64,000 nucleotides of DNA from Labrys okinawensis (GCF_002982075.1 NZ_PUEJ01000001.1:620001-684000), one strand, 5' to 3'. Numbered from the stretch's first letter, positions 7,749 to 16,449 are shown. Program-made: numbers and translations. The notes: generated from the letters alone by a model not told the origin.

Positions 7749-8636
7749 ATGAAGCCTCCTCCTCCGCTCAACTACATCCGCTCCTTCGAATGCTCGGCCC
7801 GCCATTTGAGCTTTACCGAAGCGGCCAAGGAACTGGGCTACACCCAGGCTGCCATCAGCACCCATGTTCGGGCGCTGGAACACTATATCGGCCGGCAATT
7901 GTTCGTACGCTATCCACGCAGCCTCAAGCTGACGGAGATGGGCGAGGCCTTCCTGCCGACGCTTCGGCAGGCGCTCGACCAGATCGATCATGCCACCGAA
8001 GCCATCCTCGCCTCCGTCCGGAACCGGACGGTGGTGATTTCCTGCCCGGCCACACTGGCCACCAACTGGCTCACCGGCTGCATCGCCGCTTTCCACGCCA
8101 GGCATCCGGATATCGAGGTGGTCCTGCATGGCACGATCTGGGAGGATCCCAGCGAGCCGGCCGCCGATCTCACCATTGCCGCCAGGCGCTTCGATAACAA
8201 GCCGCCGGCGGCGCTTGCCCTGTGGGACGAAAGTCTCGCTCTGCTCTGCGCGCCGCAATTCCTGTCGGGACCGAATGCGATCCGCTCCCCCGCCGATATC
8301 CTCAAACAAGGCTGGATCTTCGTGCATAGCCGGCAGGAATATTGGCAATGCATGGGCGCGGCCCTCGGCATCGAGACGTCGGAGCACGAGAAATATCTCA
8401 GCACCAACTCCTCCAATATCGCGCTGGAACTAGCCGCCGCGGGGGCGGGCTGCGTCGCCGTGCAGCTCTCGCTTGCGCGTCCCTTCCTGAAGAGAGGGCT
8501 CCTGGCCGAACCCTTCAGCGTGCGCCCGCCAAGCCCCTGGGGCTACTATCTTTCCGACAACGCTTCATCCAAGGGCAGCGTGGTGAAAATCGTCAAGGAA
8601 TGGATCCTGGCCCGCGCCAGGGCGGAGACAGCCTGA
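7749..8636 (+). CDS. LysR family transcriptional regulator (GcvA-like)
   Basis: 295 residues. The N-terminal winged HTH covers residues 8-65 (FTEAAKELGYTQAAISTHVRALE), followed by a type 2 periplasmic-binding effector domain from about residue 93 to 290. The sequence style (PPLNYIRSFECSARHLSF) resembles the GcvA subgroup. It is transcribed away from the mttB-like operon across a 178-base gap and is followed after 406 bases by the dimethylglycine-dehydrogenase-like gene on the same strand. It probably controls one or both. The effector is unknown; a methylated glycine is a reasonable guess from context only. Confidence 0.88.
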   Translation: MKPPPPLNYIRSFECSARHLSFTEAAKELGYTQAAISTHVRALEHYIGRQLFVRYPRSLKLTEMGEAFLPTLRQALDQIDHATEAILASVRNRTVVISCPATLATNWLTGCIAAFHARHPDIEVVLHGTIWEDPSEPAADLTIAARRFDNKPPAALALWDESLALLCAPQFLSGPNAIRSPADILKQGWIFVHSRQEYWQCMGAALGIETSEHEKYLSTNSSNIALELAAAGAGCVAVQLSLARPFLKRGLLAEPFSVRPPSPWGYYLSDNASSKGSVVKIVKEWILARARAETA

Positions 8637-9042
8637 TACCAAGTTTGACGATACCGCTACGCCGAAGGCGGGGGAGGCCTGGGATCGCCGGCATCCTGCC
8701 GGCTCTTGGATACGGGCCGTTGGAGGTGAGGAAGAGCCGGCAGGATGCCGGCGATCCCAGGAAGAGGCGACCTCAACGCCGCTTGGTCTGACGCGATCCG
8801 CCGATAGACTTCCCCGATCCGATCCTAGGCCTGACAGGTTCGGCAACAAGCGAAGATCGCGAGGCCAATGACCTCGTTTTATTTGGCCATTCATCGCCGA
8901 ACACCGCGCTTTTGCCTGGAAGGCCGCCTACCCGCTCCGCCCGCCGCTGCCTAGACTTGGGCGGTCAGGCGAGCGCGCTGCTACGGACCTTCCGACGGCA
9001 ACTGCTCTTCGCCGGACGAATGTTCATCGGGAAATTCGTTCC
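8637..9042. other. 406-base intergenic region upstream of the flavoprotein gene
   Basis: The region contains the 30-bp inverted repeat described separately (8678-8761). From about 8765 to 9042 I see no reading frame, RNA gene or convincing promoter boxes, although the promoter of the downstream flavoprotein gene must lie here. The ribosome site of that gene is weak (CGGGAAA, about 12 bases upstream). Confidence 0.5.
8678..8761. repeat. Perfect 30-bp inverted repeat (REP/REPIN-like hairpin)
   Basis: Left arm 8678-8707 and right arm 8732-8761 are perfect reverse complements, separated by 24 bases. Each arm contains the near-palindrome GCCGGCATCCTGCCGGC, so single arms could also fold. The element lies 41 bases after the LysR stop. 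It could end transcription, protect mRNA, or be a mobile repetitive palindrome. It has no T-run, so it is not a standard intrinsic terminator. Confidence 0.8.
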
Positions 9043-11463
9043 ATGCGTAGCCATGCCCAGGCCGTCGTGATCGGCGGCGGTTTGATCGGTTGCTCGATCC
9101 TCTATCACCTCGCCAAGCTCGGCTGGACCGATGTCGTCCTGCTGGAGCGGGACGAACTCACCTCGGGATCGACCTGGCATGCAGCCGCCAATATCCATGG
9201 CCTGCACGATTCCACCAATATCAGCCGCCTGCAGCACTACACCATGGCGCTCTACAAGGAGCTGGAGGCCGAGACCGGGCAGGGCTGCGGCATCTTCCAG
9301 CCCGGCTCCCTCTATCTGGCCCAGACCGGCGAGCGCGAGCACCAGTTGCGGCTGCAGGAAGCCAAGGCGCGACGCTACGGCATGAACTTCTATGAGGTCT
9401 CGCGCAAAGAGGCCGAAAAACTGCACCCGCTCGTGGATTTCTCGGGCATACGCTGCATCATGTTCGAGCCTGAAGGCGGCAATGTCGATCCTTCGGGCGT
9501 GACGGCAGCCTATGCCGCCGGGGCGCGTCAGCGCGGCGCCGAGATCCATCGCTTCACGCCGGTCACGGGCACCGAGGCACAGCCCGACGGAAGCTGGATC
9601 GTGCGCACCCCGAAAGGCGATATCCGCACCCGATGGATCGTCAACGCCGCCGGCCTATGGGCCCGCGAGGTGGCGGCCATGGCCGGGCTGACACTACCGC
9701 TGATGCCGACCGAGCATCAATATTTCGTCACGCAAACCATCCCCGAGATCGCCGCGCTCGATCGGCGCCTGCCCTCGGTCGCCGACCGCGATGGCGAATA
9801 CTACCTGCGCCAGGAAGGCCTCGGCCTGCTGGTCGGCGCCTATGAGCGCGACATGCGGTTCTGGGCCGAGGACGGCACGCCTGCAAATTTCGGCCATGAG
9901 CTCTTTCCCGACGACCTCGCCCGCATCGAGGACAATATGATGCGGGCGATCGAACGGGTGCCGGTGCTCGGCTCCGCCGGCATCCGGCGGGTGATCAACG
10001 GCCCGATGATCTGGTCGCCCGACAGCGCCGTGCTGTTCGGCCCGGTGCCGGAAATGAAGAATTATTTCTGCTGCAACGGCATCATTCCCGGGTTCTCCCA
10101 GTCGGGCGGCATGGGCAAGCTCGCCGCGGAGTGGATGATCGAGGGCGAACCCTCGCTCGACATGTTCGCCTGGGACCTCGCGCGTTTCGGCGCCTGGGCC
10201 GACAAGGCGTTCACCAAGGCCCGGGTGCGCGATCAATATGGCCATCGCTTCAAGATCCACTTCCCCAATGAGGAGCGCAGCGCCGGCCGGCCCGTACGCA
10301 CGCGTCCCGCCTATGCGATGCAGCAGGACATGGGCGCCGTCTTCGGCCTGAATTTCGGCTGGGAGCATCCGCTGTGGTTCGCCGCCGAGGGCGAGCCTGG
10401 GGAGGAGACGGCCGGCTTCGCCCGCCAGAACTGGTGGGAGCCGGTGGGACGGGAAGCCCGCATGCTGCGCGAGCATGCCGGCATCATCGACATCTCCAAT
10501 TTCGCCAAATATGAGGTTACGGGACCAGGCGCCCAGGCCTGGCTCGACGCCCTGTTCGCCAATCGCATGCCGGACCGGACCGGCCAGATCCGCCTCACCC
10601 CCCTGATCGGCCGGCGAGGCGGCGTTGCCGGCGACTTCACGGTCGCCAAGCTCGCCGATGACAACTACATGGTCTTCGGTTCCGGCATGGCGGAGCGCTA
10701 TCACCAGCGCTTCTTCAATGCGGTGCCGCTGCCGGAGGGAACCCTGTTTCGCTCGGTGACGCAGGCGATGTGCGGCTTCAGCGTTGCCGGCCCGAAGGCG
10801 CGAATACTCCTGCAAAGCCTGACCTCCGAAGACCTTTCCAATAGCGCGTTCCCCTTCATGCAAGCACGCCATCTCAATCTGGCCAGCATCGAGGTGGTGG
10901 CCCTGCGGGTTTCCTTCACGGGCGATCTCGGCTGGGAGCTTCACTGCCAGGCCGCTGACCAGGAGCGGCTCTATCGCGCATTGCTCACGGCCGGAAAACA
11001 GATCGGAGCCGGCCCCGTCGGTGCGAGGGCGATGACGTCGCTGCGTATCGAGAAGGGCTATGGCAGCTGGGGGCGCGAATATTCGCCCGAATATTGGCCC
11101 CAGGAATCCGGCCTGGCCCGCCTCGTCAAGCTGGACAAGGGCGCCTTCCTCAATCGCGACGCCTATGCGGCCGTGGCCGGCAATCCGGCACGCGACCGGC
11201 TGGTCACGCTGGCGATCGAGGCCGAGGATGCCGATGCCACCGGCGGCGAACCGATCTTCCTGCCCGATGGCACTCCGCTCGGGCAGGTTACCTCAGGCAG
11301 CTACGGCTACTGGGTCGGCCAGTCACTGGCCCTCGCTTATGTCAAGGCCGATCTGGCCAGGCCCGGCGATATCGTGTCGGTGGCCATATTGGGCATCCCG
11401 CGCGAGGCACGTATTCTCGCCGAGCCCGCCTTCGACCCGGGCGGCGAGCGCCTGAGAAGCTGA
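9043..11463 (+). CDS. FAD-dependent dimethylglycine/sarcosine dehydrogenase-like protein with GcvT domain
   Basis: 806 residues. The N-terminal DAO domain starts with the dinucleotide fold (VVIGGGLIGCSILYHLA, residues 8-24). STWHAAA has His46 at the place where dimethylglycine and sarcosine dehydrogenases bind FAD covalently. A middle FAO_M segment follows at about residues 370-420. The C-terminal half (about 430-795) is an aminomethyltransferase (GcvT) domain that transfers the oxidised one-carbon unit to tetrahydrofolate. Length and domain order match the family. It most likely demethylates dimethylglycine, sarcosine or a similar N-methyl compound downstream of the MttB-like step. The substrate is inferred, not seen. 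Confidence 0.88.
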   Translation: MRSHAQAVVIGGGLIGCSILYHLAKLGWTDVVLLERDELTSGSTWHAAANIHGLHDSTNISRLQHYTMALYKELEAETGQGCGIFQPGSLYLAQTGEREHQLRLQEAKARRYGMNFYEVSRKEAEKLHPLVDFSGIRCIMFEPEGGNVDPSGVTAAYAAGARQRGAEIHRFTPVTGTEAQPDGSWIVRTPKGDIRTRWIVNAAGLWAREVAAMAGLTLPLMPTEHQYFVTQTIPEIAALDRRLPSVADRDGEYYLRQEGLGLLVGAYERDMRFWAEDGTPANFGHELFPDDLARIEDNMMRAIERVPVLGSAGIRRVINGPMIWSPDSAVLFGPVPEMKNYFCCNGIIPGFSQSGGMGKLAAEWMIEGEPSLDMFAWDLARFGAWADKAFTKARVRDQYGHRFKIHFPNEERSAGRPVRTRPAYAMQQDMGAVFGLNFGWEHPLWFAAEGEPGEETAGFARQNWWEPVGREARMLREHAGIIDISNFAKYEVTGPGAQAWLDALFANRMPDRTGQIRLTPLIGRRGGVAGDFTVAKLADDNYMVFGSGMAERYHQRFFNAVPLPEGTLFRSVTQAMCGFSVAGPKARILLQSLTSEDLSNSAFPFMQARHLNLASIEVVALRVSFTGDLGWELHCQAADQERLYRALLTAGKQIGAGPVGARAMTSLRIEKGYGSWGREYSPEYWPQESGLARLVKLDKGAFLNRDAYAAVAGNPARDRLVTLAIEAEDADATGGEPIFLPDGTPLGQVTSGSYGYWVGQSLALAYVKADLARPGDIVSVAILGIPREARILAEPAFDPGGERLRS

Positions 11464-11479
11464 AGCCTCGCCGACCCGC

Positions 11480-12286
11480 CTATTGCTTGCCGGGCAGGAG
11501 GGCGACGGCCGCTTCCGCCGTCAGCAGGCGGAAGGTCAGGCTTTCCTGGAAGTAGAGCTGGACCGATGTCGCCGAATGGCTGGCATAGCCGATGGAGATG
11601 TCCTGTCCCACGGACAATTCGAAATCCCCGCCCCGCGTCGTCAGCACCAGCCCGCCCTCGATGGCAGGGGCCCAGATGATCGGCCCGTCCACCAGGCGTT
11701 CCATATGCTGGAAGACCGGATAGCCGTCGTCGCTGCCGCCGGCTGCGGCCGTATAGGCATCGGCTCCCAGCACCAGCGCATAGGGTCCTTCCACCCCCGC
11801 CAGCCGCAACTGGCTCACCGCCTGGGCGACCACGTCCGGATAGGACTTCACCTGGACCGGAAGTGCCAGTGCCGGATTGCTGAGACCCTGGCGGATGCCC
11901 TCGATGCCAGCCGCGGCAAAGCCGTCGAAGACCGCGCGATCCTCGGCGAAGGCGAGCTTGCGCGCCGCTTCCTTCACCGGCGACCAGTCCGAGTCGACTG
12001 CCCCCCGCTCCACATCGTCGATCGCCGCGCGGGCGAGCTCGAAGGGGACGCGCAGTTCGACGAAGGCCTTCACCTCCCGCTGCACCGCCTCGACGCCCTC
12101 GCCGGGGCCCGCAAGCGGGCGGATATGACCGGTTCCCACCGCCGACGCCGCCAGGCCCTGCGGCCCCTGCAGATCGACAACGCGCCGGGCGGCCAGATGC
12201 CGCTTGAGGGTGCGCGCCGCCTCTTCCTCGATCTCGGCCCAGGCGCCGTCGGAGATCGGTGCCAGCTCCCGATGGAGATTATTCAT
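11480..12286 (-). CDS. Encapsulin nanocompartment shell protein (family 1)
   Basis: 268 residues from ATG 12286 (MNNLHRELAPISDGAW), the usual length of a family 1 encapsulin with an HK97 phage-capsid fold. Family-typical segments include the N-terminal helix that binds cargo peptides, the shell motif DVERGAVDSDW, and YALVLGADAYTA. A longer frame to 12409 exists but overlaps the cargo gene further and lacks the family start. The gene overlaps the DyP peroxidase gene by 8 bases, and its ribosome site (AGAGGAAGGC) is made of the codons for the peroxidase's C-terminal targeting tail. The protein self-assembles into a cytosolic shell that packages the peroxidase. Confidence 0.95.
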   Translation of the reverse strand: MNNLHRELAPISDGAWAEIEEEAARTLKRHLAARRVVDLQGPQGLAASAVGTGHIRPLAGPGEGVEAVQREVKAFVELRVPFELARAAIDDVERGAVDSDWSPVKEAARKLAFAEDRAVFDGFAAAGIEGIRQGLSNPALALPVQVKSYPDVVAQAVSQLRLAGVEGPYALVLGADAYTAAAGGSDDGYPVFQHMERLVDGPIIWAPAIEGGLVLTTRGGDFELSVGQDISIGYASHSATSVQLYFQESLTFRLLTAEAAVALLPGKQ

Positions 12287-13349
12287 GGTCTGCCTTCCTC
12301 TTGAGCGATCCAATACCGAGCGAACCATCGCCGCCGGGCTGCCGCGAACCGGAGCCTTGCGCCGCCCCGGCTCCGGGCGGAGCCGGTGTGAGGGCATCGG
12401 GCGCCACATCGTCCAGGAACGTCGCCGAGGGCACGAAGAACAGAGAGCCGGTCACCGCCCGGCTGAAATCCAGCAAGCGATCATAATTGCCCGGCGGCCG
12501 GCCGACGAACATGTTCTCGAGCATCTGCTCGATCCTGCGGGGCGAGCGGGCATAGCCGATGAAATAGGTGCCGAACTCACCCTTGCCGGCATCGCCGAAC
12601 GGCATGTTGTCGCGCAGGATTTCCAAGGTCTCGCCGTTCTCCTCGATCGAGGTCAGAACGTTATGGGCATAGGGCGCCTTGAGCGCATCGTCCTGCTCGA
12701 TGTCGGACAGCTTGGAGCGCCCTATGATTTTCTCCTGCGCCTCGACAGGCAGCCGGTTCCAGCCCGTCAGGTCATGCAGGTATTTCTGCACGATCACATA
12801 GCTCCCGCCGGCGAAGGCGCCATCCTCCTCGCCGATGATGGTCGCCTCCAGCGCCGCCTCGTCGACCGGGTTCTCGGTACCGTCGACGAAACCGATCAAG
12901 TCGCGGTCGTCGAAATATTTGAAGCCGTGCACCTCGTCGGCACTGGCGACGGCGTCCCCGATCCGCGCCATGATCTGCGTCGCCAGTTCGAAGCAAAGGT
13001 CCATGCGCTGGGCGCGAATGTGAAACAGGATGTCCCCCGGCGTCGAGACCGCGTGATGCCGCCCCTTTATCTCGCGGAAGGCATGCAGCTCCTTGGGCCG
13101 GGGTGTTCCGAAGAGCCGGTCCCACATCTGCGAGCCAAACCCCATCACGCAGGACAGCCGCCCCTCGAGATCCCGGAATCCCACCGCCCGCAGCAGTCCC
13201 GACAGATCCGCGCACAACGCCCGGATCGCCCCCTCGTGCTCCGGACCGGACTTGACGGTCACAACCAGGAAAATGGCACTGCGCGTAAGGGGAGTAACGA
13301 CCGGCTGCGAAACGGTAGAGGGCAAACTCGACTCCATGCTTCTATTCAT
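12279..13349 (-). CDS. Dyp-type heme peroxidase, encapsulin cargo
   Basis: 356 residues (an alternative ATG at 13337 removes four). The DyP GXXDG motif is at 153-161 (GFVDGTENP, catalytic D156). The likely proximal heme ligand is H229 and the distal Arg is R246 (LRDNMPFG). The C-terminus carries a flexible Pro/Gly-rich linker and then DGSLGIGSLK at residues 341-350, which is the classic encapsulin-loading peptide. It is co-transcribed with and overlaps the encapsulin gene. It uses peroxide to oxidise bulky substrates, possibly as an oxidative-stress defence inside the shell. Physiological substrates of such cargo are generally unknown. Confidence 0.95.
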   Translation of the reverse strand: MNRSMESSLPSTVSQPVVTPLTRSAIFLVVTVKSGPEHEGAIRALCADLSGLLRAVGFRDLEGRLSCVMGFGSQMWDRLFGTPRPKELHAFREIKGRHHAVSTPGDILFHIRAQRMDLCFELATQIMARIGDAVASADEVHGFKYFDDRDLIGFVDGTENPVDEAALEATIIGEEDGAFAGGSYVIVQKYLHDLTGWNRLPVEAQEKIIGRSKLSDIEQDDALKAPYAHNVLTSIEENGETLEILRDNMPFGDAGKGEFGTYFIGYARSPRRIEQMLENMFVGRPPGNYDRLLDFSRAVTGSLFFVPSATFLDDVAPDALTPAPPGAGAAQGSGSRQPGGDGSLGIGSLKRKADHE

Positions 13350-13441
13350 CCGCAGCCATCGCGTGAGCGGGCGATCAGAGACTCACGCCGACAACTCACC
13401 ATATCCCGAGCCTTGCGCACAAGCCTCTCGACTCCTGGCGC

Positions 13442-13582
13442 TCATCGCGATGGGCCCGAGGTCGGTACCCCCGCAAGCCCCAGCAGCCCGGCGAGGGGCG
13501 ACGGTTCCCTGGAGGCGGGCTCGTAGACGCAGGAAGCCGCCAGAATCGCCAGGCCCAGTATGCAAATCGTGATCCGTTTCAT
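13442..13582 (-). CDS. Small putative lipoprotein, 46 residues
   Basis: The frame begins ATG at 13582 and ends TGA at 13444-13442. It reads MKRITICILGLAILAASC and then a short Pro/Ser/Gly-rich tail ending TSGPSR. A Lys/Arg start, a hydrophobic core and a Cys at residue 18 give a plausible signal-peptidase-II site, although Ala at -3 is a weak lipobox position. GTGAGG lies 6-11 bases upstream of the ATG as a ribosome site. It sits between dyp (after) and ohr (before) on the same strand. No family was recognised. Small entericidin-like or oxidative-stress lipoproteins are possible parallels. Confidence 0.5.
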   Translation of the reverse strand: MKRITICILGLAILAASCVYEPASREPSPLAGLLGLAGVPTSGPSR

Positions 13583-13662
13583 TGGAAACCTCACCGGGCG
13601 CGGCAATGCCGCGCCCTACGGGTTGCAGATGGAAAAGGCGGGCGAGACGAAGAGCTCCTCCC

Positions 13663-14079
13663 TCAGGCGAGGGAAAGCTCGACATTGATATTGCCGCGCG
13701 TCGCCTTCGAATAGGGGCAGGTCTGGTGGGCTTCCTCGACGATCGCCTGTGCGAGCTCGCGATCGAGGCCGGGCAGGCTGACCTTCAGGCGCGCCTGCAG
13801 GAAATAGGCGCCATCGGTGGTGCCGAGATCGACCTCCGTGTCCACGGCCGTGTCGGTCGGCAGCTTCAGCTTGCGCTTGCCGGCTGCGAGGCCCATGGCG
13901 CCGATGAAGCAGGCCGACCAGCCTGCCGCGAACAGCTGCTCGGGATTGGTGCCAGGCTGGCTGCTGCCGGGCGGCGACAGCTTGATGTCGAGCCGGGCAT
14001 CGTCGCTGCGCGCAGCCCCATCCCGGCCACCGGTGGTGTGGGTCCGGCCTGTATAGAGAACCTTGTCGATCTTGGTCAT
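13663..14079 (-). CDS. ohr: Organic hydroperoxide resistance protein (Ohr/OsmC family peroxiredoxin)
   Basis: 138 residues, the full family length. The two redox cysteines are C57 (AAGWSACFIGAM) and C121 (QTCPYSKATRGN), with the supporting R19 and E47. The N-terminal phrase KVLYTGRTHTTGGRDG is typical of Ohr and not of OsmC. The enzyme reduces fatty-acid and organic hydroperoxides with lipoamide as electron donor. No ohrR (MarR) gene is next to it, which is unusual. It lies upstream of the lipoprotein, DyP and encapsulin genes on the same strand, making this an oxidative-stress neighbourhood. Confidence 0.93.
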   Translation of the reverse strand: MTKIDKVLYTGRTHTTGGRDGAARSDDARLDIKLSPPGSSQPGTNPEQLFAAGWSACFIGAMGLAAGKRKLKLPTDTAVDTEVDLGTTDGAYFLQARLKVSLPGLDRELAQAIVEEAHQTCPYSKATRGNINVELSLA

Positions 14080-14398
14080 GATACGCTCCTGTTCGTCTGG
14101 AGGCTGTCATGATCCATAACAGCCTCTGGGGTTGGCGATACCGCCATCTGCGGCATCGGAAAGACCGGAGTGTCTTGAAGGGAGCGTTTGTCCGCCATGT
14201 TTCCGAAAACCCCGGAAGTGTAACAAAGCGTAGCTTCCGGCGAGATCGACATGTTGGCATACCACGACGGCGGAAAATCGCGGCTGGCTCGGAGCGCCAC
14301 GGGCCGACCCCGCCAACAAAAGGCGCAGCATTACGGTGAGGAGAAACACGTTCTCCCGATCGATACACCGCGAATGTCTTCAGAAAAACCTCGGGCCT
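14080..14398. other. Intergenic region upstream of ohr
   Basis: 319 bases between the ohr start and the end of the histidine kinase gene, both on the minus strand. It should hold the ohr promoter. A short imperfect dyad, TTTCCG...CGGAA, occurs around 14198-14216, but it does not match the OhrR operators I know. No gene, RNA or terminator was recognised. Confidence 0.4.
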
Positions 14399-15712
14399 TC
14401 ACCGAATGGCGACTTCCGCCACCAGTCCCCCGCCGTCGCGGTTGTAGAGCCGGACCGTGCCACCGATGGTCCCTGCCAGTTGCTGGGCAATGGCAAGGCC
14501 GAGGCCCGTGCCGCCGGTCTCGCGATTGCGGGATTGCTCCAGGCGGAAGAAGGGCTGCATGGCCGCCTTCAGCATGTCTTCGGGTATGCCGGGGCCGCGA
14601 TCCATCACCGCGATGACGGTCCGGCCATCGGCTTTGCGCTCCACGCCCACCTCGGCGGCACCGGCGAATTTCAGCGCATTGTCGATGAAGTTCGAGAGAA
14701 TGCGCCGCAGCGCATGCGGCTTGGTCGAGGCGACGCCGTCGACATAACCGATGACGCTCACCGCCTTGCCGGTATCCTGATAGTCATAGGCGATGCTGTC
14801 GATGAAGGAGGCGAGGTCGATGCGGGCCGCCTTCTCGCCACTGCTGTGGGAGCTGCGGGCATAGGCGATGCCGTCCTGGACCAGGCGCTCGATCTCGCGC
14901 AGGTCTCGTACCAGCTTGTCCTTCTCCGGCGATTCATCGGCCATGTCGGCCCTGAGCCGCATGCGGGTGATCGGCGTTTGCAGGTCGTGCGAGATCGCGG
15001 CGAGAATCTGGACGCGTTCCTCCAGATAATGGGCGATGCGCTCGCGCATCCCGTTGAAGGCGCGGGCCGCATGGGCAACCTCGCTCGGGCCTTCCTCGCT
15101 GAGTGGTGCGCTCTTGCCGTTGGGATCGAGGGCCTCGGCGGCGGCGGCGAGAGCCCCGAGGGGCCGGATTGCCTGCCTGACGGCGAGCCAGGTACAGAGC
15201 AGCAGCAACGCCATCTGCAGGGCGAGGACGTAAGGCAGCCAGTCCGCGATCGGCATGACCCCGCGCGGCGTGATCTCGATGGTCAGCGGGCTGCCGTCGC
15301 TCAGGGTGAGATGGGCCTGCAGGCGCCCGCCCTCCCCCGGTATGGCTTCGATGCGCAGGGGGAAACGGGACCCTGCCGCGCTCTCCAGCTTGGCGGCGAT
15401 CTCCTGGCCATGCCGGGAGGTGTTGGGCACACCGGCAAGGCCCGGCCCCAGAATGATGTTGTAATTGCCGCGGCTCAGCCAATCGGCCAGTTTCGGCCTC
15501 TCGCTCGCCGGCGTCCGGTCGAGAACCGCGATCGAGGTTGCCACATCGTCTTTCAACGTGCGCAGCATCATCTCCTTCGCCGATAAGTAGCGTTCGGCAG
15601 AAAGGACCGCGAAGGACAGGCCATTGGCGATCGCCAGCCCGGCGAGCAGGATCAGGAACAGCCGGGCGCGAAGGGTCGTCGGCCACAAGGCACGAAAGGC
15701 GCCGGCGATCAC
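14399..15712 (-). CDS. Sensor histidine kinase (OmpR-system partner)
   Basis: 437 residues when started at the GTG at 15712, which overlaps the response-regulator stop as GTGA. The frame is open further upstream but only antisense-like sequence lies there. Domains in order: N-terminal membrane segment (LRARLFLILLAGLAIANGL), periplasmic region, second membrane segment near VLALQMALLLLCTWLAV, HAMP, HisKA with the phospho-acceptor His in ISHDLQTPITRMRL, and the HATPase with N box (NFIDNALKFA), G1 (DRGPGIP) and G2 (GGTGLGLAI). It phosphorylates the regulator just upstream. The signal is unknown. Confidence 0.92.
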   Translation of the reverse strand: MIAGAFRALWPTTLRARLFLILLAGLAIANGLSFAVLSAERYLSAKEMMLRTLKDDVATSIAVLDRTPASERPKLADWLSRGNYNIILGPGLAGVPNTSRHGQEIAAKLESAAGSRFPLRIEAIPGEGGRLQAHLTLSDGSPLTIEITPRGVMPIADWLPYVLALQMALLLLCTWLAVRQAIRPLGALAAAAEALDPNGKSAPLSEEGPSEVAHAARAFNGMRERIAHYLEERVQILAAISHDLQTPITRMRLRADMADESPEKDKLVRDLREIERLVQDGIAYARSSHSSGEKAARIDLASFIDSIAYDYQDTGKAVSVIGYVDGVASTKPHALRRILSNFIDNALKFAGAAEVGVERKADGRTVIAVMDRGPGIPEDMLKAAMQPFFRLEQSRNRETGGTGLGLAIAQQLAGTIGGTVRLYNRDGGGLVAEVAIR

Positions 15713-16449
15713 GTCCGGGGCTCCGAGATCTCGACGGGAACGGCGAGAACATAGCCTTCGCTGCGCACGGTCTTGATGTAGGTCGGCTCGCGGGCGTCGT
15801 CGCCGAGTCGCTGGCGCAGGCGGCTGACCAGAAGATCGATCGAGCGGTCGAACAGGTCCGCATCCCGTCCCTGGGTGAGGTTCAGGAGCTGGTCGCGGTT
15901 GAGCACGCGCTGGGGGTGATCGATGAAAACGCGCAGCAGCCGGTATTCGGCCCCGCTCAGTGCCACCTCCGTGCCCTGCCCGTCGAGGAGATGGCGGCCC
16001 ACCGTGTCGAGCCGCCATTCACCGAAGGTCAGCAGCTGGCCGGCCTCGCTGATCTGCAGATTGGGCGGCAGCATCCGGGTTCGCCGCAGGACGGCGTTGA
16101 TGCGCGCCAGCAACTCGCGGGCGGCAAAGGGCTTCGGCAGATAGTCGTCTGCGCCCATTTCCAGCCCGATGATCCGGTCCATCTCGTCGCTGCGGGCCGT
16201 CAGCATGAGGATCGGCGTCGCCTTGTGTTTTCCGGCCCGCAATTCGCGGCAGAGCACGAGGCCGTCCTGGCCCGGCATCATCACGTCGAGTACGATCAGG
16301 TCGACGGTATTGGCCTCGAGGAAGCTGCGCATCTGGCGTCCATCGGCAGCGACCGAGGCGCGAAGACCGTTTTTCTTCAGATAGCTCGACACCAGGTCGC
16401 GAATTTCGCTGTCGTCATCGACGATCAGTATGTGGTCGACATGTTCCAT
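15709..16449 (-). CDS. OmpR-family response regulator
   Basis: 246 residues. The receiver domain has the acidic pocket D11-D13, phospho-acceptor D55 (IVLDVMMPG), T84-region LTARS and the conserved Lys in LPKPF. The C-terminal winged-helix Trans_reg_C domain covers about residues 145-240 (LSGAEYRLLRVFIDHPQRVLNRDQLL). It overlaps the downstream kinase gene by 4 bases and diverges from the DipZ gene. A 9-bp dyad 40 bases upstream of its start (16489-16514) is a candidate autoregulatory site. Confidence 0.93.
   Translation of the reverse strand: MEHVDHILIVDDDSEIRDLVSSYLKKNGLRASVAADGRQMRSFLEANTVDLIVLDVMMPGQDGLVLCRELRAGKHKATPILMLTARSDEMDRIIGLEMGADDYLPKPFAARELLARINAVLRRTRMLPPNLQISEAGQLLTFGEWRLDTVGRHLLDGQGTEVALSGAEYRLLRVFIDHPQRVLNRDQLLNLTQGRDADLFDRSIDLLVSRLRQRLGDDAREPTYIKTVRSEGYVLAVPVEISEPRT

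Noticed and set aside
13383-13685. 100-residue frame overlapping the lipoprotein candidate
   Set aside because: Different frame, runs into ohr, no signal or domain; the 46-residue frame with signal peptide and ribosome site is better supported.
14336-15586. Long plus-strand frame opposite the histidine kinase
   Set aside because: No domain or ribosome site; the opposite strand has all kinase boxes.
15713-16018. N-terminal extension of the histidine kinase
   Set aside because: It is antisense-like sequence in the response-regulator gene; the GTGA overlap gives a natural start.
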